Shown here one piece after another: positions 1 to 11,139 of a stretch of DNA of 64,000 nucleotides (position 1 is the stretch's first letter; each line of letters starts with the position of its first letter). Location of the stretch: positions 123,288 to 187,287 of the forward strand of contig MNCI01014668.1 in the NCBI GenBank assembly GCA_015680685.1. The letters run 5' to 3'. A program made the position numbers and the translations under genes. Source of the DNA: Gnetum montanum. Taxonomy: Eukaryota > Streptophyta > Gnetopsida > Gnetales > Gnetaceae. The notes below the pieces were generated by a model. That model was not told the origin of the DNA, did no database searches, and was given only the letters and a program-made list of their open reading frames with translations.

Positions 1-635
1 ACTGATTCTTGCCTTAAGCATTATTTTATAACATTTTCCCCTAACTTCATGGTGCACTCATATATGCTTCTATAGTTCCCACAGGTTTGGATGTTTTCCT
101 TGTTCTTGTAGATGGGTATTTTCCTTGTTCTTGTATATGGGTACTGCAGTGCTACTCCTCCAATCATCCAACATTTTCCCCTCCTCCCCAATCTTGTTGA
201 ACAAAATTATCAACTAATTAATCCTTATATCTCCCTTATACATCCATACCTCTATAGGCATATCACCTAGTCCTAAGGGCTTTCTCAACTTCAGAGGCAA
301 AAATGCAATTTGTTAAGTAGCCTCCAAAAATAGATCTTCCATCGCTCCAAGATTTCCTTGTTTGAGAAAAAAGTCCTTTCATCGTCAAAACTTGATGCAT
401 CTAATAGAGTCAAAGTCTTTGCACCTCTTATTTAGAAACATGGCCAACTTGTAAATCAACTTCTCAACCTCCTTAGTTACTAGAGCCTCATAAAAGGAAT
501 CAAAAACACTAAATCTAGCCTTGATCACTATCTTCTTGGCCACATAGTTCTCTACCTTGTATCTTTCAAAGTTGTTAAGGCTCCACCTGGCCAAGACCAC
601 AAGGAATGTATCACTCAGAGCATGTGGCAATCTAA
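1..635 (-). pseudogene. RTE-type LINE, start of reverse transcriptase domain (decayed)
   Basis: Reading the minus strand from about 630 down, the protein resembles the segment that links endonuclease and reverse transcriptase in plant RTE (BovB-like) LINEs. Residues such as NNFERYKV, then LVTKEVEKLIYKLA and RCKDFDSIRCIKF, match the family pattern (K-Y-K-x-A-K, T-K-E-x-E-K-x-I-Y-x-x-A, Q-I-K-C-I-K). Below 385 the match continues in shifted frames with PIEVW, MLDDWRSS and PIYKNK, typical of the RT fingers. Several frameshifts and stops are present, so it is dead. It continues the endonuclease part at 1,985-2,725 and runs off the left edge of the window. A direct duplication of about 30 bp lies near 95-150, inside the PIYKNK-coding segment. 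Family assignment is from recognised motifs, not from a search. Confidence 0.72.
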
Positions 636-840
636 CCGTAGAAACTGAAGATATACATATAAATTAAAAAGATTACTTGTGTATTGGCATTGTGTTCAAA
701 AAAGATAAAGAATGCTATAATACATATAGTACAAGGAAAGCCCATGTTGCAACCGGTAGGAAATGACTATTTTTATAATTTTAAAAAATTCATTATTTAT
801 TATTTATTTTTGAATAAATAATAAAACAATAAATAAAGTA

Positions 841-1020
841 ACACACTGCAATCCCTTACAAGATAGGCGCAATGTTCACATGTGTAACTAACTACATACA
901 TTACAATCTCTTGCAAGACAAGTACAACACCTCACACACTCACATCCCAATCCCTTGTGAGTGCAATGCCTCACACACAATGTTGTAATCCCTTGTCAAA
1001 CAGATGCAATACATCATACA
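841..1020. repeat. Degenerate minisatellite, about four ~43-bp units
   Basis: The phrase CAATCCCTTG(C/T) followed by A-rich sequence, a GCAA(T/C)-type segment and CACACAC recurs about four times at roughly 40-45-bp spacing. Units are diverged from each other. It lies inside the LTR-like insertion. Confidence 0.5.
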
Positions 1021-1514
1021 CGAAAGGTATAATAAAGATGCTTCTCAGTTATGTCCTTGATGGCCCAATACCATGCCAGAAAGACAACCTCCTTCAATAA
1101 GGTCAAATTGCCATAACTCCACACATTTAAGTAATTAACTATTAATTACTTTAATAAATAATAACTAAAATAAGAACTAATTAACTTCAGATAGAATTAT
1201 CATTGAGCTCATATTTTTGGTATTTTATGGTTTATTACACTAACATTGGAAAAGAAAAGGAAAACCATAAGCTTTATTCATCACGCAAACACTCAACTAT
1301 GCGTCGACCAAATGGTTCAAGGCTGCAAAAGCATGGCAGTACTCTATAGATGCACAGTGAAGTGACAACATAAAACACACAAAACAAACTAACAACTTAA
1401 AACACACAAAACAAACTAAGGAAAACAAATACACTTCCCAAAAGAAGGAGAAGCTCATGCCCAAAAATTAAGGTAAAGAACAAAGGTAACAAAGGTAACA
1501 AATGAGCCCTATGC

Positions 1515-1745
1515 CTTGGTATTTATAGTTTTTCAAATGGAAATGCAGAGGTACACTAGCTTTGAGAAGCTAGTAGCCTAGCGCTAATGCACTGGACCAC
1601 TTCCCAACTACTTTACCGATGAAATCACACCAGAAAGCTTCAAGGGATACATTAGCTTTAGGAAACTTGCGTAGTGGATGCACTGGCTCTAAGAAGCTAG
1701 CGTAGAGGGTGTGCTGGCTCCAAGAAGTATGCACACCCACCTTCA
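1515..1745 (-). promoter_or_regulatory. U3-like repeats and TATA box of the LTR-like insertion
   Basis: On the minus strand, GGAGCCAGCACACCCTC and related copies (GAGCCAGTGCATCC, GGTCCAGTGCATTAG) alternate with CTAGCTTCTTAG / ACGCTAGCTTC-type segments. They end about 25 bp before a TATA box, CTATAAATACC. The order (short repeated motifs, then TATA) is the same as in the LTRs of elements A, C, D and F further right. Confidence 0.5.
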
Positions 1746-1984
1746 TCAAAAATTGTGATTTTGAACCCACATGAATCCAAGGTTAAGGATGCATATTCCA
1801 ATGGGTCTCTCCAACCCCAGAAGGATTCCAAAAACCTCAAGAGATGTCAAGACATTGCCTCAACAAGAGAAAGTGAAGAAAAGGAAATGGTAAATACCTG
1901 TGTGACCCCAAAGGGACTAACACATCTTGCTAAACCACACCTAGTCTATAAACATAGTGTGTTACCTTGCTACTCAAACATCTA

Positions 1985-2725
1985 GGACTTACAAAAGGAT
2001 ACAAAATTGTTATTGGATGCCTCATCAGAAGTCCTCCTATCTCTTACTTTGTTGTGACTCCTCAAAGCACCTCTTCTTATCTTGAATTTTTTGTTGCACT
2101 TCCTCATTCCACCACTATCTTTCTTTTTGAACAAATTTATTCCTTTTTGAAACCCCAAGGATATCCTTCCTTATCTTATCAATACAACTTCTCATACAAC
2201 TTTAACTATCATTCACATTAAGTTTAAATCCCAATGTTCTACAAGTAATCTATCCTTAAAAAGTAATACGTTTTCTTCCTTTAGATTCTGAAAGGCACCA
2301 CCTTCTTAAAGTTTTTGTTGGTACCATTCCCAATAGCCATATCTGTCCCCATAAGTCTATGTTGGGCTCTGAGACGTTCTCTCAGAATGACTTTGCAATT
2401 CCTACAAGTTCTCTGATCTCTCTTTCTCACCAAGATGATGTTTATTTGGGTTGAGTTTCTTCCGCTCTAAAAGGTTTCCAAGTATTCAACCCTTTTCTTG
2501 AAATAAGTATTAGCTGACACAATATCATAGGCCTACACAAACTCAAGAATAGACTCCCCCAGCTCATTTCTCTCTCCAATGTCATGCTCTTTATAAAAAA
2601 TCTCATTATTTGTTCTAGTTTCCACCACATATCCACTTAAAATCTCCTCCAATAAGAATACCTTCATGCTCTAGCATCTGTTGCATAAGTCAAACCAAAG
2701 AATCCCATAATGTCTACTGTTACAG
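1985..2725 (-). pseudogene. RTE-type LINE endonuclease (decayed)
   Basis: Minus-strand reading gives LIGGDFK (endonuclease G-D-x-N region) at about 2,660, then after a frameshift ERNELGESILEFV, a stop, AYDIVSANTYFKKRVEYLETF, a stop, SGRNSTQINIILVRKRD and CRNCKVILRE. These match the apurinic-like endonuclease of plant RTE LINEs (ILEFA-x-AYDLVVANTxFKKR, SGQxSSQIDFILxRR, CxDCKVIPGE). Further on, after another shift, WWNEEVQQKIQDKKRCFEE matches the linker that follows the endonuclease. The S-Q-I-D catalytic segment reads T-Q-I-N, so the aspartate is lost. The element is broken by at least two stops and two frameshifts. The LTR-like insertion at 640-1,980 separates it from its RT part. Confidence 0.78.
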
Positions 2726-2739
2726 AAACTATAAAAACC

Positions 2740-5240
2740 ATAAATAATATGAACACTGTTCAAATAGTTACTCAAAGGAGTTATCTAAACCCATATATGT
2801 GGAGCTATATATCTATGCTTTAGAATGGTTATTTTTTCCTAGATCTTGTACGTGCACTGCAATAGATTAGTGCCTCACACAATTACAGAATAAACCAAAA
2901 CATTGTAAATGGACTTTCTGTTTAATGAAAACATCATACCTTGGTTGACCGTTACCTCACTTTCATAGTCTCCTTGTACAATGCCATCACACACTATTAA
3001 ACGCAAATGTTGTACCACCTTTAAAGCTAATCAAAACACATTGTGAATGCATACCCATGGAAAATACGTCAAGACATCCCAGGAATGGAGACTTGGGAGA
3101 CGCTGGTGGGACATGGAGAATTTTGACCACGGCCCTGGTATGTATCAGGTGCCCCCACATGTAATCTAGGTACCAACTACAACTTTTTTCTTTGTACTAA
3201 AAGACTTCCAAAATGCTTTGCTATCCAAATTGTAACACAAATCTCTGAAATAGCCCAAAAATCAGCATTTCTTCGATAGCCTAAAAGTTAATCCAATGGT
3301 GAATATCTCCATTGCATCCCCAGTCCCCACAATGTTCCTGAAAAGCCATAGCATACCCCCACGTCCCAGAGACTTGTGAAAGAGTCCTAGCATCCCATAC
3401 TCCTGCCCTTGCCTTTAGGACTATGGTAAGTAATCTATCACACGGAGATTATATGTTTTTTTCGTTATTTTTGTTGTACCTCAAACTAAAATTTCAACCT
3501 AGTCAAAACCCTTGTCAATGATATTTAAACAATAAATAATCATTCCCTCGATCCACTCGGAACTGCATCTACAACACATACTTTACTAGCCTAGGTTGCA
3601 TTAGCCACTCCCAAGTGACAACATGAACCCCTTGGCATAGATCTAAACAACTTCACATACTCCACAGGATCCACAAGCCTTAAAGATATAGGCAGAACAT
3701 ATGTATCACGGTCTCAATCTTAGCTCAAACTCAAGACTAATCAACTGACAAACCAACGAAATACCAGTGAAGCCTCTATGACTGTTTGACTTTTGTCCAA
3801 AGGAGCATACATTGAAGAGTGACTTGGTTGTGCCTAGGTATGCATAACAGAGCTATGGTAGCATTAGCTGTCACTTCCACAATTCATGAATTCTGCAGTA
3901 GAGGTGTTTACCAAAAACAGAGAACAAGGCTCCACTGTTAAATGTATGCTTAAAATGGTATCAATTTATCTACTTTAAAAAGTTATTTTGGATTTCTTCT
4001 TCGAACTCACTTTCAACTTACTCCCCCAAGTAAATCTCCCACATGATCATTATCATCTCATTAACCTAATAAAGCCCAACATGGATTCCTCAAATCACCA
4101 TTGTAAAATAACATTCTAAAAAACAGTAGCACTGTTTTGCAGAGACAGCTCAATTCTGTTAGGAATGCGGATGATAGTGTTGCCAACCATTTATGTTTTT
4201 GGACATTTAATTCTACCCCTCGAAGATCATCTACAGTATTGCAAATAGAGGTTAGGATGGCATGCATCTATTCCTTACAGAGGATACACATCTATTTTCC
4301 CTCATGCTCCTATGCTCTATGTAATGATTAATAACAATAAGAGACATTAGATTACATGTTCCAAAAATGCCCAGGCAATGGTAGGAATGCCGGTGTTACG
4401 ATTATCAGATGTGTACTAATTAATGGTCTAACCGGTATTGCGACATGCACTGGCTGATGGCTACCTCAAATAGCTCACAAATAATTTAATCAATATAGGG
4501 TGCAGTCCAACCCAAGATTCATCATCTATAGTTATGTTGATGATCCTGAACTGATACATATTAGTAAGCTAAACACGTTAATAGGATCACTACTACATAT
4601 TTCCATAATATGATTGTGGAAGCTGAAAACAAGTCTATAAATGAGATACGTTTCAATTATCATAGATAAAAGCCTTGCTATGAAAACCGTCATAATTTTC
4701 TATTCTGTTTAGGTTTTACAAACATGCATGAATATAAAGGTTAAATCTTTTGATCAAATCTAACGCTGCTGGACATAACAGAGCCACTGGTTATAGCACC
4801 CACAGTAAATAGCTTTCTTATAATATGCTTTGTGCATATGTTTATATGATATTTATGCGTGCGACATGTTTGAATTTATTGGAAGAAACATCATGCTTTA
4901 ATTATTATGAGCTCTATCCACATGGAAGCATATACACAACGCATACAGTTTTCCAACATACTATTTGTACTCCTGAGATCTACCATTTGTTGTTGAATTA
5001 ACATTAACGCTAAACTAATCATCACAACGTAAAAGCTTTTTATCCGTGATTGCTACATCCCATTTTTACTAGTTTATTTATTTAACTTACACCTTTCAAC
5101 CTAGAAGGAAGTTCAGGTATTTCCAACAGACCACGTTCCTATATAGCTTAAGAGGACTATTCAATTACAATTTTACTAAGATTGGTTTTAGTTAGGGGAG
5201 AATATGCCCATATTCAAGAAACACTATATTCAACACCAAT
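2740..5240. other. No recognisable gene or repeat
   Basis: AT-rich sequence with only short chance reading frames on both strands. I saw no protein motif, RNA gene or clear repeat. It is probably decayed intergenic or intronic DNA. Confidence 0.5.
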
Positions 5241-5257
5241 TTAAAACCCACAGCTGT

Positions 5258-6138
5258 CTTTGTCACCCAACCAGGCTGAGTCTCCAGAACACAAGATGCC
5301 CTTACCAAGGTCTGAAAGGCACTTCAGGAAAAAGATCTCCATGCAGATCCAACGGGAGATGAAGGTGGAGTTCCAGGCCCATTTGGAGGCCCATCTCCTG
5401 AAGCTTGAAGAAAATATCAAAAAGGAGGGGGATGCTAAAGCAGCAGCTAAGATTGCAAGGGCCATGGAAGATGTTGAGCTCCGACTCAACTGAGAGGCCC
5501 AACATCATCACTAGATTGAGCCTGATGCCCTTCGCCAGCAAGTCTGTCACCAACTACAGGAAAAAGGGGAAGGTACACCATCATTTCCTTGATAACTTGG
5601 AGAGCACTGTCAAACTCCGACTCAAATCTGACAGGTGTCCTTACGTTGGTGATCCACAGAAGGATCTCATGGAACAAGATCACGGGGTTTGTCATGCATC
5701 CTGACAATGCTTACAAGTTGACCCCTCACAAAAGTGAAGACCATCAAAGATAATTCCAACAGATTTATGAAGCCTCAAATCTTATTAAGTCTAAGGCTAA
5801 GAGAGATGTCATGGACAGCATCCACACGGAGGAAAGAACAGTGTATCCCCGCACATCCCTCCCTCTGCCAAGATGATAAGTTGTTGATTTTTTCTCTTTG
5901 TCAGAGCCTAGTCATTGACTAGCTTCTCATAATGCAGGGACAGGGATGGATTTCTTTACTGTTGCTGCTTTTTAGTTTCATGCCTCCCTGTTTTCATTTT
6001 TTTGTAAATGGGGGCTCCACAACCACCACCTTTGGCCCTGGAAGAGTTTACCATGCTCTCCCTACTTTTTGTAACTCTTTACTGTATATAATATAACATC
6101 CCAACCATTTCTTAAAATTTAAATATTAAAAAAAAAAA
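5258..6138 (+). mobile_element. Retroposed sequence with poly(A) tail and 10-bp TSD
   Basis: The block ends in a run of 12 A (with a preceding AATATT) and is flanked by the direct repeat CCACAGCTGT at 5,248-5,257 and 6,139-6,148. This is the signature of target-primed retroposition. Inside, 5,260-5,493 reads a helical, charged peptide (QIQREMKVEFQAHLEAHL, then KIARAMEDVELRLN) that appears to continue past a TGA in the same frame (EPDALRQQVCHQLQEKGE). The 3' part has T-rich untranslated sequence (TTTTTTTGTAAATGGGGGC, then CTTTTTGTAACTC) of the kind seen at LINE 3' ends or mRNA tails. It could be a 5'-truncated LINE or a processed pseudogene. I do not recognise the protein. Confidence 0.6.
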
Positions 6139-6149
6139 CCACAGCTGTG

Positions 6150-6880
6150 GAACATGAAAGTATAAAATTTCAAAAATGTAGACTATCATTGGCACATATT
6201 TGTGCACATACATCGTGTATTTGAATTTAAATATGATGTATCTAGCTATTATGGTCTTTTATGTTGTATGTAGCTAGGGTAGCTATAGGAGATGTAAGAC
6301 TTTGATGGAAGGTGGTGTACGATTAATTCTAAGATGTATTTGAATTTTGTATGTATCACTATGCATCGCTAGCGACCTTGCTGCTAGTGCTCCTCAACAA
6401 TGGCTTCTAGCAAAAATATCAGATTTTTCAGAAAATTATCAATTTTGCTCCACATCGCCTAGAAATGGCTGACAATCTAGTCTCACTACTAATCACTAGG
6501 CAGTGACGACCAACAATATTAATGATCAATCACACACAATGGAATTAGGAAAATTAAAACAAGAAATTGGATTTTGCCAATCTAAGAGCCTATAAGTAGG
6601 CCAATTAAAGAAATAGGAAAAGTCTTTTGGCAATCGGAAGAACTCTTAAGAAGTCTTGGACTTTCAACAGTCTAAGAAGAAGATGATGATGATTCATGTG
6701 AGCCTAAAACCTTCATCCGAGTGGAGGGAAAGTTGGCCTAAAGTTCTTCAAAGATTCAAGTCCAAGGTCTATTGTAATATGTGTTCAAGTTTGTTTTAGT
6801 ATTCCTAGTAATAAAGTTGCACTGTTTCTTTTCTTAATTGTGCAAATGGCTTGGCATTGGATTGAAGTTGTGTGATTTGG
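6150..6880. other. No recognisable gene
   Basis: AT-rich spacer between the retroposed block and the tandem duplication. It has only short frames and no motif I can name. Confidence 0.45.
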
Positions 6881-6884
6881 GTTG

Positions 6885-7458
6885 GTTCTAAACTACTACT
6901 GGTATTTAGACTATTTGGGAGCTTCCGGCATTTGAACTGTATATGCTTTGATCATCTTTTGGTTCCAATTGAACAACAATCTGACCAATTGTTGAATATT
7001 AGGAAATCTAAGTTGCCTTGCTTAAGTCTCTACTTTGTTACAGTTTGAACACACATCTGGTGTTAGGGTCTGACTGTCCCTACTATGTAATTTCCATTGA
7101 TCAACTTCTGTACTCTTTTATGCTGTGCACTTAGGGTCTCGTTCAACTGAGTTGAATTCATCCATTTTTAAATTCTAAAATACTACAGGTATTAAAACTG
7201 TTTGGCAACTCCTAACATTTGAACTGTATATGCTTTGATCATCGATTGGTTCCACTTGAACAATGATCTGCTCAATTGTCGAATATTAGGAAATTTAAGT
7301 TGCCTTCCTTAAATCTCTACTTTGTTAGGTTTTGAGCACAAATTGGTGTTAGGGTTTGATTGTCCCTACCATGTTAGTTCCATTGATCTACTTTTGTACT
7401 CTTCTATCTTGTGCACTTAGGGTCTCCTTCAACTGAGTTGAATTCATCCATTGTTGAA
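6885..7458 (+). repeat. Tandem duplication, two copies of ~286 bp
   Basis: Two adjacent copies, about 6,885-7,171 and 7,172-7,458, share TTTGAACTGTATATGCTTTG (6,931 and 7,218) and CTTAGGGTCTC followed by TTCAACTGAGTTGAATTC (7,130 and 7,416). The period is 286-287 bp. The copies differ at many positions, so the duplication is old. No protein is conserved between them. Confidence 0.85.
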
Positions 7459-7459
7459 T

Positions 7460-8950
7460 TGTTTCACCTGGGATCTCCGAGATCAAGGTTGAATTGCTTG
7501 TGGCTATTGAGATTTCTGCCCAGATCGGCATACTGCTTTGTGGATATTTGCTTTTCTTGTGGTTTATTATGCTTTCAGGTGCTAGAAACCATGGCATCCA
7601 AGAAGAAGACATTCAAAAGGCAACACATCAAAAATTAACATTAATATTTTTCCATAATTCAGGAAATTAAAAGCAAAACATTCTTACACATTAAGACAGG
7701 GTAGAGGCATTGAGTTCACAATGCTTCTCACTCTAGTCGTGCAAACTGATTTGGAGCAAGTACCCTAGATAGTAAGATTGAGAGCAAACCTTGTGAAGGA
7801 AGAAATATTATATTAATAAATGCTTAGGTTTACAACTAATTGTCGTTCCAAAGGCTGCCATAACACTGTGTGCAAGCTATTCAGCAAAATGCATGCAATT
7901 ACTCTAACTGTCATGTAGATTTGCAATGGTAAATCAAGCACTTCTTAGCCACAGTTTCATGTCCTAAAGTAGGATAACCCACCAGATCATGGTGAAAATG
8001 GATTTGGTGGTAACCGTAACAATTGCGTATTTACTGATCTGGCAAACATCAGTTCTTTGTTGGGCATTCTAGTATCTAGGAACAACTTGAAGTATTTGAA
8101 GTTCATTGTTTTGGATGTTAAAAGATAGCTTTGAATCTTGGTTTCTTAACAGCGAAACAATCAGGCCCAAAGAGAAAAAGATAAAATGAAACTATACAAA
8201 ATTCTCTGATTCGATCTGAAGGCACGTTCTTCACATATTTACGGTTGAAGATAAAAGTGATTTTGACGATTGGCAATAAAGACATATCATGGAAGCCATG
8301 TATTCACATCATTGATTAATTAAAGGAATACAACATGGGTATCTAACTATCTACTAAGCGTAATGCTAACGCTGGAATGTATCCTCCAAACTTGGAGATG
8401 TTGCTTCTGTTTTTGGGATTGATGAAGGAATACAAAATGAATGCGAATTTACACAATCTTAAAATTACCCGATATATCAGAATCAGAAGCACGTACAACT
8501 AATACATACTTAGAATTCAAATCTTAGTTATTTTCTGTAATTTTTTCAAAGTTGTCAAAAAGAAAAAACAAAGCCTCTGTAAATTCAAGTTTCAGAATTA
8601 TATAGCAGCAAATGATTAAAAAGGTTTAAAAATATTTTTCTCCCATCAGGAACAAGTTCAATGAACCACTAGTTTGAATACTAGGCAGAATGCAGATATT
8701 ACTTATCTGGGTTGTCAACCTACAAGATTCTTACTGAGGATTATCGGTTAAGCTATGCCATGATAAGGTCAACCTTTTCAACATTGTAATATTGCTTATC
8801 TCCTGCATCGGCTGGCACTTCAAATCTTACTTGGGCTCACATCAACTGGTAATACACTAGTGTACCTAATATTTATAATATATATGGATAATTTGAGCAA
8901 GAGAATCTTTCCCTTCTACAAAAAATATAACCCTAGGACCAAATCCTTCC
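7460..8950. other. No recognisable gene
   Basis: No coding motif, RNA gene or strong repeat was seen in this stretch. The frame at 7,411-7,638 is partly inside the tandem duplication and shows no known domain. Confidence 0.45.
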
Positions 8951-8966
8951 AACAAGTGAAAGAAAT

Positions 8967-8994
8967 TACACTTGATCTTAGCCAAAAGGCTGAG
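8967..8994 (-). pseudogene. U2 snRNA 5'-end fragment
   Basis: The minus strand reads CTCAGCCTTTTGGCTAAGAT followed by CAAGTGTA. This corresponds to about nucleotides 9-36 of the highly conserved U2 snRNA 5' end (stem-loop I and the following segment), with one C/T difference at a CpG. Only this piece is present. The branch-point-pairing region and Sm site are missing, so it is not a functional U2 gene. Confidence 0.72.
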
Positions 8995-9302
8995 GTTGGG
9001 GGCTCCTTTTGTTTTGCTGGGTCGTCTGTTTGGGGACTTTCTTTTTTGACCTTGGTTCTCTAGGGTTTTTGTGGGGCGGCTTTTGTTTTGCCCCAGTCTC
9101 ATGTGCCCCGACGTTTTATTCTGCTTTCTAGCTTTTGCCTTCTGGGAAGGCTTCCCCAAAAACATTTTGCCTAGTTCTGCTCAGGGGTATTCAAACCCCT
9201 AGGAATTTTTCTCAGGGAATATTCAACCCCAAGGTGATTGTACATAATCTCTGTTCGGATATTAATACAACCTGACCTTTTCTCAAAAAAAAATGAAAAA
9301 TA
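8967..9302 (+). mobile_element. 5'-truncated LINE 3' end fused to antisense U2 snRNA piece
   Basis: The insert is bounded by a perfect 16-bp direct repeat, AACAAGTGAAAGAAAT, at 8,951-8,966 and 9,303-9,318. It ends in an A-rich tail (CTCAAAAAAAAATGAAAAATA without the last base) after TCTCTGTTCGGATATTAATA, a typical plant L1 3' end. The left 28 bp are antisense to the 5' end of U2 snRNA (separate entry). The rest is T/G-rich LINE 3' untranslated sequence. The structure indicates a single target-primed event joining two RNAs. Confidence 0.75.
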
Positions 9303-9319
9303 AACAAGTGAAAGAAATA

Positions 9320-9665
9320 TGATGTCCCTAGATTAGCAAGGGTTAACAGCTGACAACATCCATTAGTCCAGAAGGTTCATTAACTTAACAAGTGTTAAGC
9401 AACTATGAGAGAAACTCCATTCAAGAAAATGTTGCAATAATACCAATAAACCTAGTTTTAAATAGATATTGAAAGATGTAGTAATACTCTGTGAGCTACA
9501 TTCATATTACTGATGGTACAAGTAGTCAAGTCAGAGGTGAGCATAATCTTTTCTGTTTGTAAACCATTCTATGCAAGAATTGATCAGCTGATAAGCCTGT
9601 TCTGTTGTTGGCTTGTACGTAACAGGTTCTGAGTTCAATTTGCACTTGAGGAAGTTTATGTATGC
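9320..9665. other. No recognisable feature
   Basis: AT-rich spacer after the U2/LINE insert. Nothing supported. Confidence 0.4.
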
Positions 9666-9669
9666 ATAA

Positions 9670-11135
9670 TTTTCATTACAAAACCGGCCTCCCAACAACA
9701 TCTAATTCATCACTTCGGTGCCTTTATCCCAACAACATGTGCTAACCAGTTAATGTAGGAGAAGGATTTTATAATAATTTACTATGGCCAGCTTCCTAAA
9801 CATGTATATTTACTGTAACCCCATGGGCACATGTCTCAGCATATCTCCCTGGGATTGAACCTATAACTTGCACCACCATAGTACTTTAACGTCTAATTAC
9901 CATGACAAGTTTGGGTTCCCTCACTTCACCACAAAATTAGCCTTCCCAAATATGTAATGAACACCCAGTTACCATGATAAAATTGGCTTTCCCCACTTCC
10001 CCTTTATGTATGTGAGAAAAGTGCTTTCCAATCCTTTCCAAATGGCATTGGCACTATGACATATGACTACTGTGAGAGGTTCTTCAGATCGTACTTCTGA
10101 AATGCTGATCGGATCACAAATCATTTTTTCTTTTCAGAGAGGATCACTCAAAATTGTGACAGGGAATCATCTAGCATCATTACATTAAAATAACGTTAAC
10201 AAAAAAAACCATATTCCTAACAATTTTGAAAATCACATGTACTTTTATTAATCAAGAATTACAAACAAGCTGGAACAATCTAGAATAGCAACACAAATTT
10301 TCTTGGAATCACCTAGAACCGAAATCTTCATTCGAGCACCAATCTTGATTACAGTATGCCAGATTGAGATTTCACATTGCAAAAATCAAGATTCCGATCT
10401 GCATATCATAAGTATGCTTCAAACATATTGCCAATAAGCCCACTAGTGAGCAGCTCATTATTGTTAAGCAAACACATTACTCTGGGTTTTCCTTTTTCAT
10501 GTCACCATCTTTGATAAATTCTTCGGGCTTCTCCTCTTTGATATGATGCTTCAATTGGGCATTTCTAATCAACACTTTTGATTCCAAAGCAAATAATTAT
10601 TAGAGTTGAGCTTCACCACTACAAGAGCAGACCAGTTTGTAAAAGCCTTGAAAGGTATGGCTGGTATCTTTTGAGGCATGGTACTGTTGATGCTTGCAGT
10701 CATAAACACATGTAAACTGCTGCTTTCATTTCAAGAAAAACTTTGAAAAACAATTGCAAAGATGAAGGCCTCCCCATTCCGTTATGAACACCTGATTACC
10801 AAGACAACACTTGCTAACCCCTGTTTGCCTGTATGTTTGGATACCTCTCATTACAAAATTGACCTCCCCTGGTTGCTTGGTTGTAGATGCAGGGACTTGG
10901 ATTTCTGTCACTGGTAACCCTAAGGATAAAACCCACTTCCCCTGCTCCCCAGTTATGTGTACATAGTTTCCATGACAAAGCTGACCTCTCTGGTTTCCCT
11001 TATGAATACCTAATTACGGTAACAAAAACAACATTCCTTGGTTCCCATTAGTTACCATGACAGAACTGACTCCAACCAGGATTACGTTGATGGTATGACC
11101 AAACTATTTACCATGACAAATTAGGGCCTCCCAAC
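9670..11135. repeat. Dispersed diverged copies of a TTACCATGACAAAATTGGC-like motif
   Basis: Variants of TTACCATGACAAAATTG(A/G)C followed by (C)CTCCC recur irregularly: near 9,675 (CATTACAAAACCGGCCTCCC), 9,898, 9,930, 9,972 (TTACCATGATAAAATTGGC), 10,796, 10,850 (CATTACAAAATTGACCTCCC), 10,968, 11,052 and 11,109. Phrases such as TTATGAA(C/T)ACCT sit between some copies. The spacing is irregular (30-800 bp). It looks like an old, expanded and diverged repeat array rather than coding sequence. Confidence 0.5.
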
Positions 11136-11139
11136 GTCA

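Larger units (their letters stand above)
640..1980 (-). mobile_element. LTR-like insertion splitting the RTE LINE
   Basis: This block interrupts an otherwise continuous RTE coding sequence (endonuclease side above 1,985, RT side below 635). On the minus strand it has the layout of an LTR: a repeat-rich U3-like part (about 1,745 down to 1,555), a TATA box (CTATAAATACC near 1,525-1,535), then transcribed sequence with an AATAAAG polyadenylation-like signal near 1,275. No primer-binding site or polypurine tract was found next to it, so a solo LTR or LTR fragment is most likely. Exact ends and a target-site duplication could not be fixed. The upper part, 1,745-1,980, may be non-LTR sequence. Confidence 0.5.

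Noticed and set aside
8866-9165. 99-residue minus-strand frame across the LINE/U2 insert
   Set aside because: It spans the flank, the U2 piece and the LINE 3' UTR in antisense, so it cannot be a real protein.
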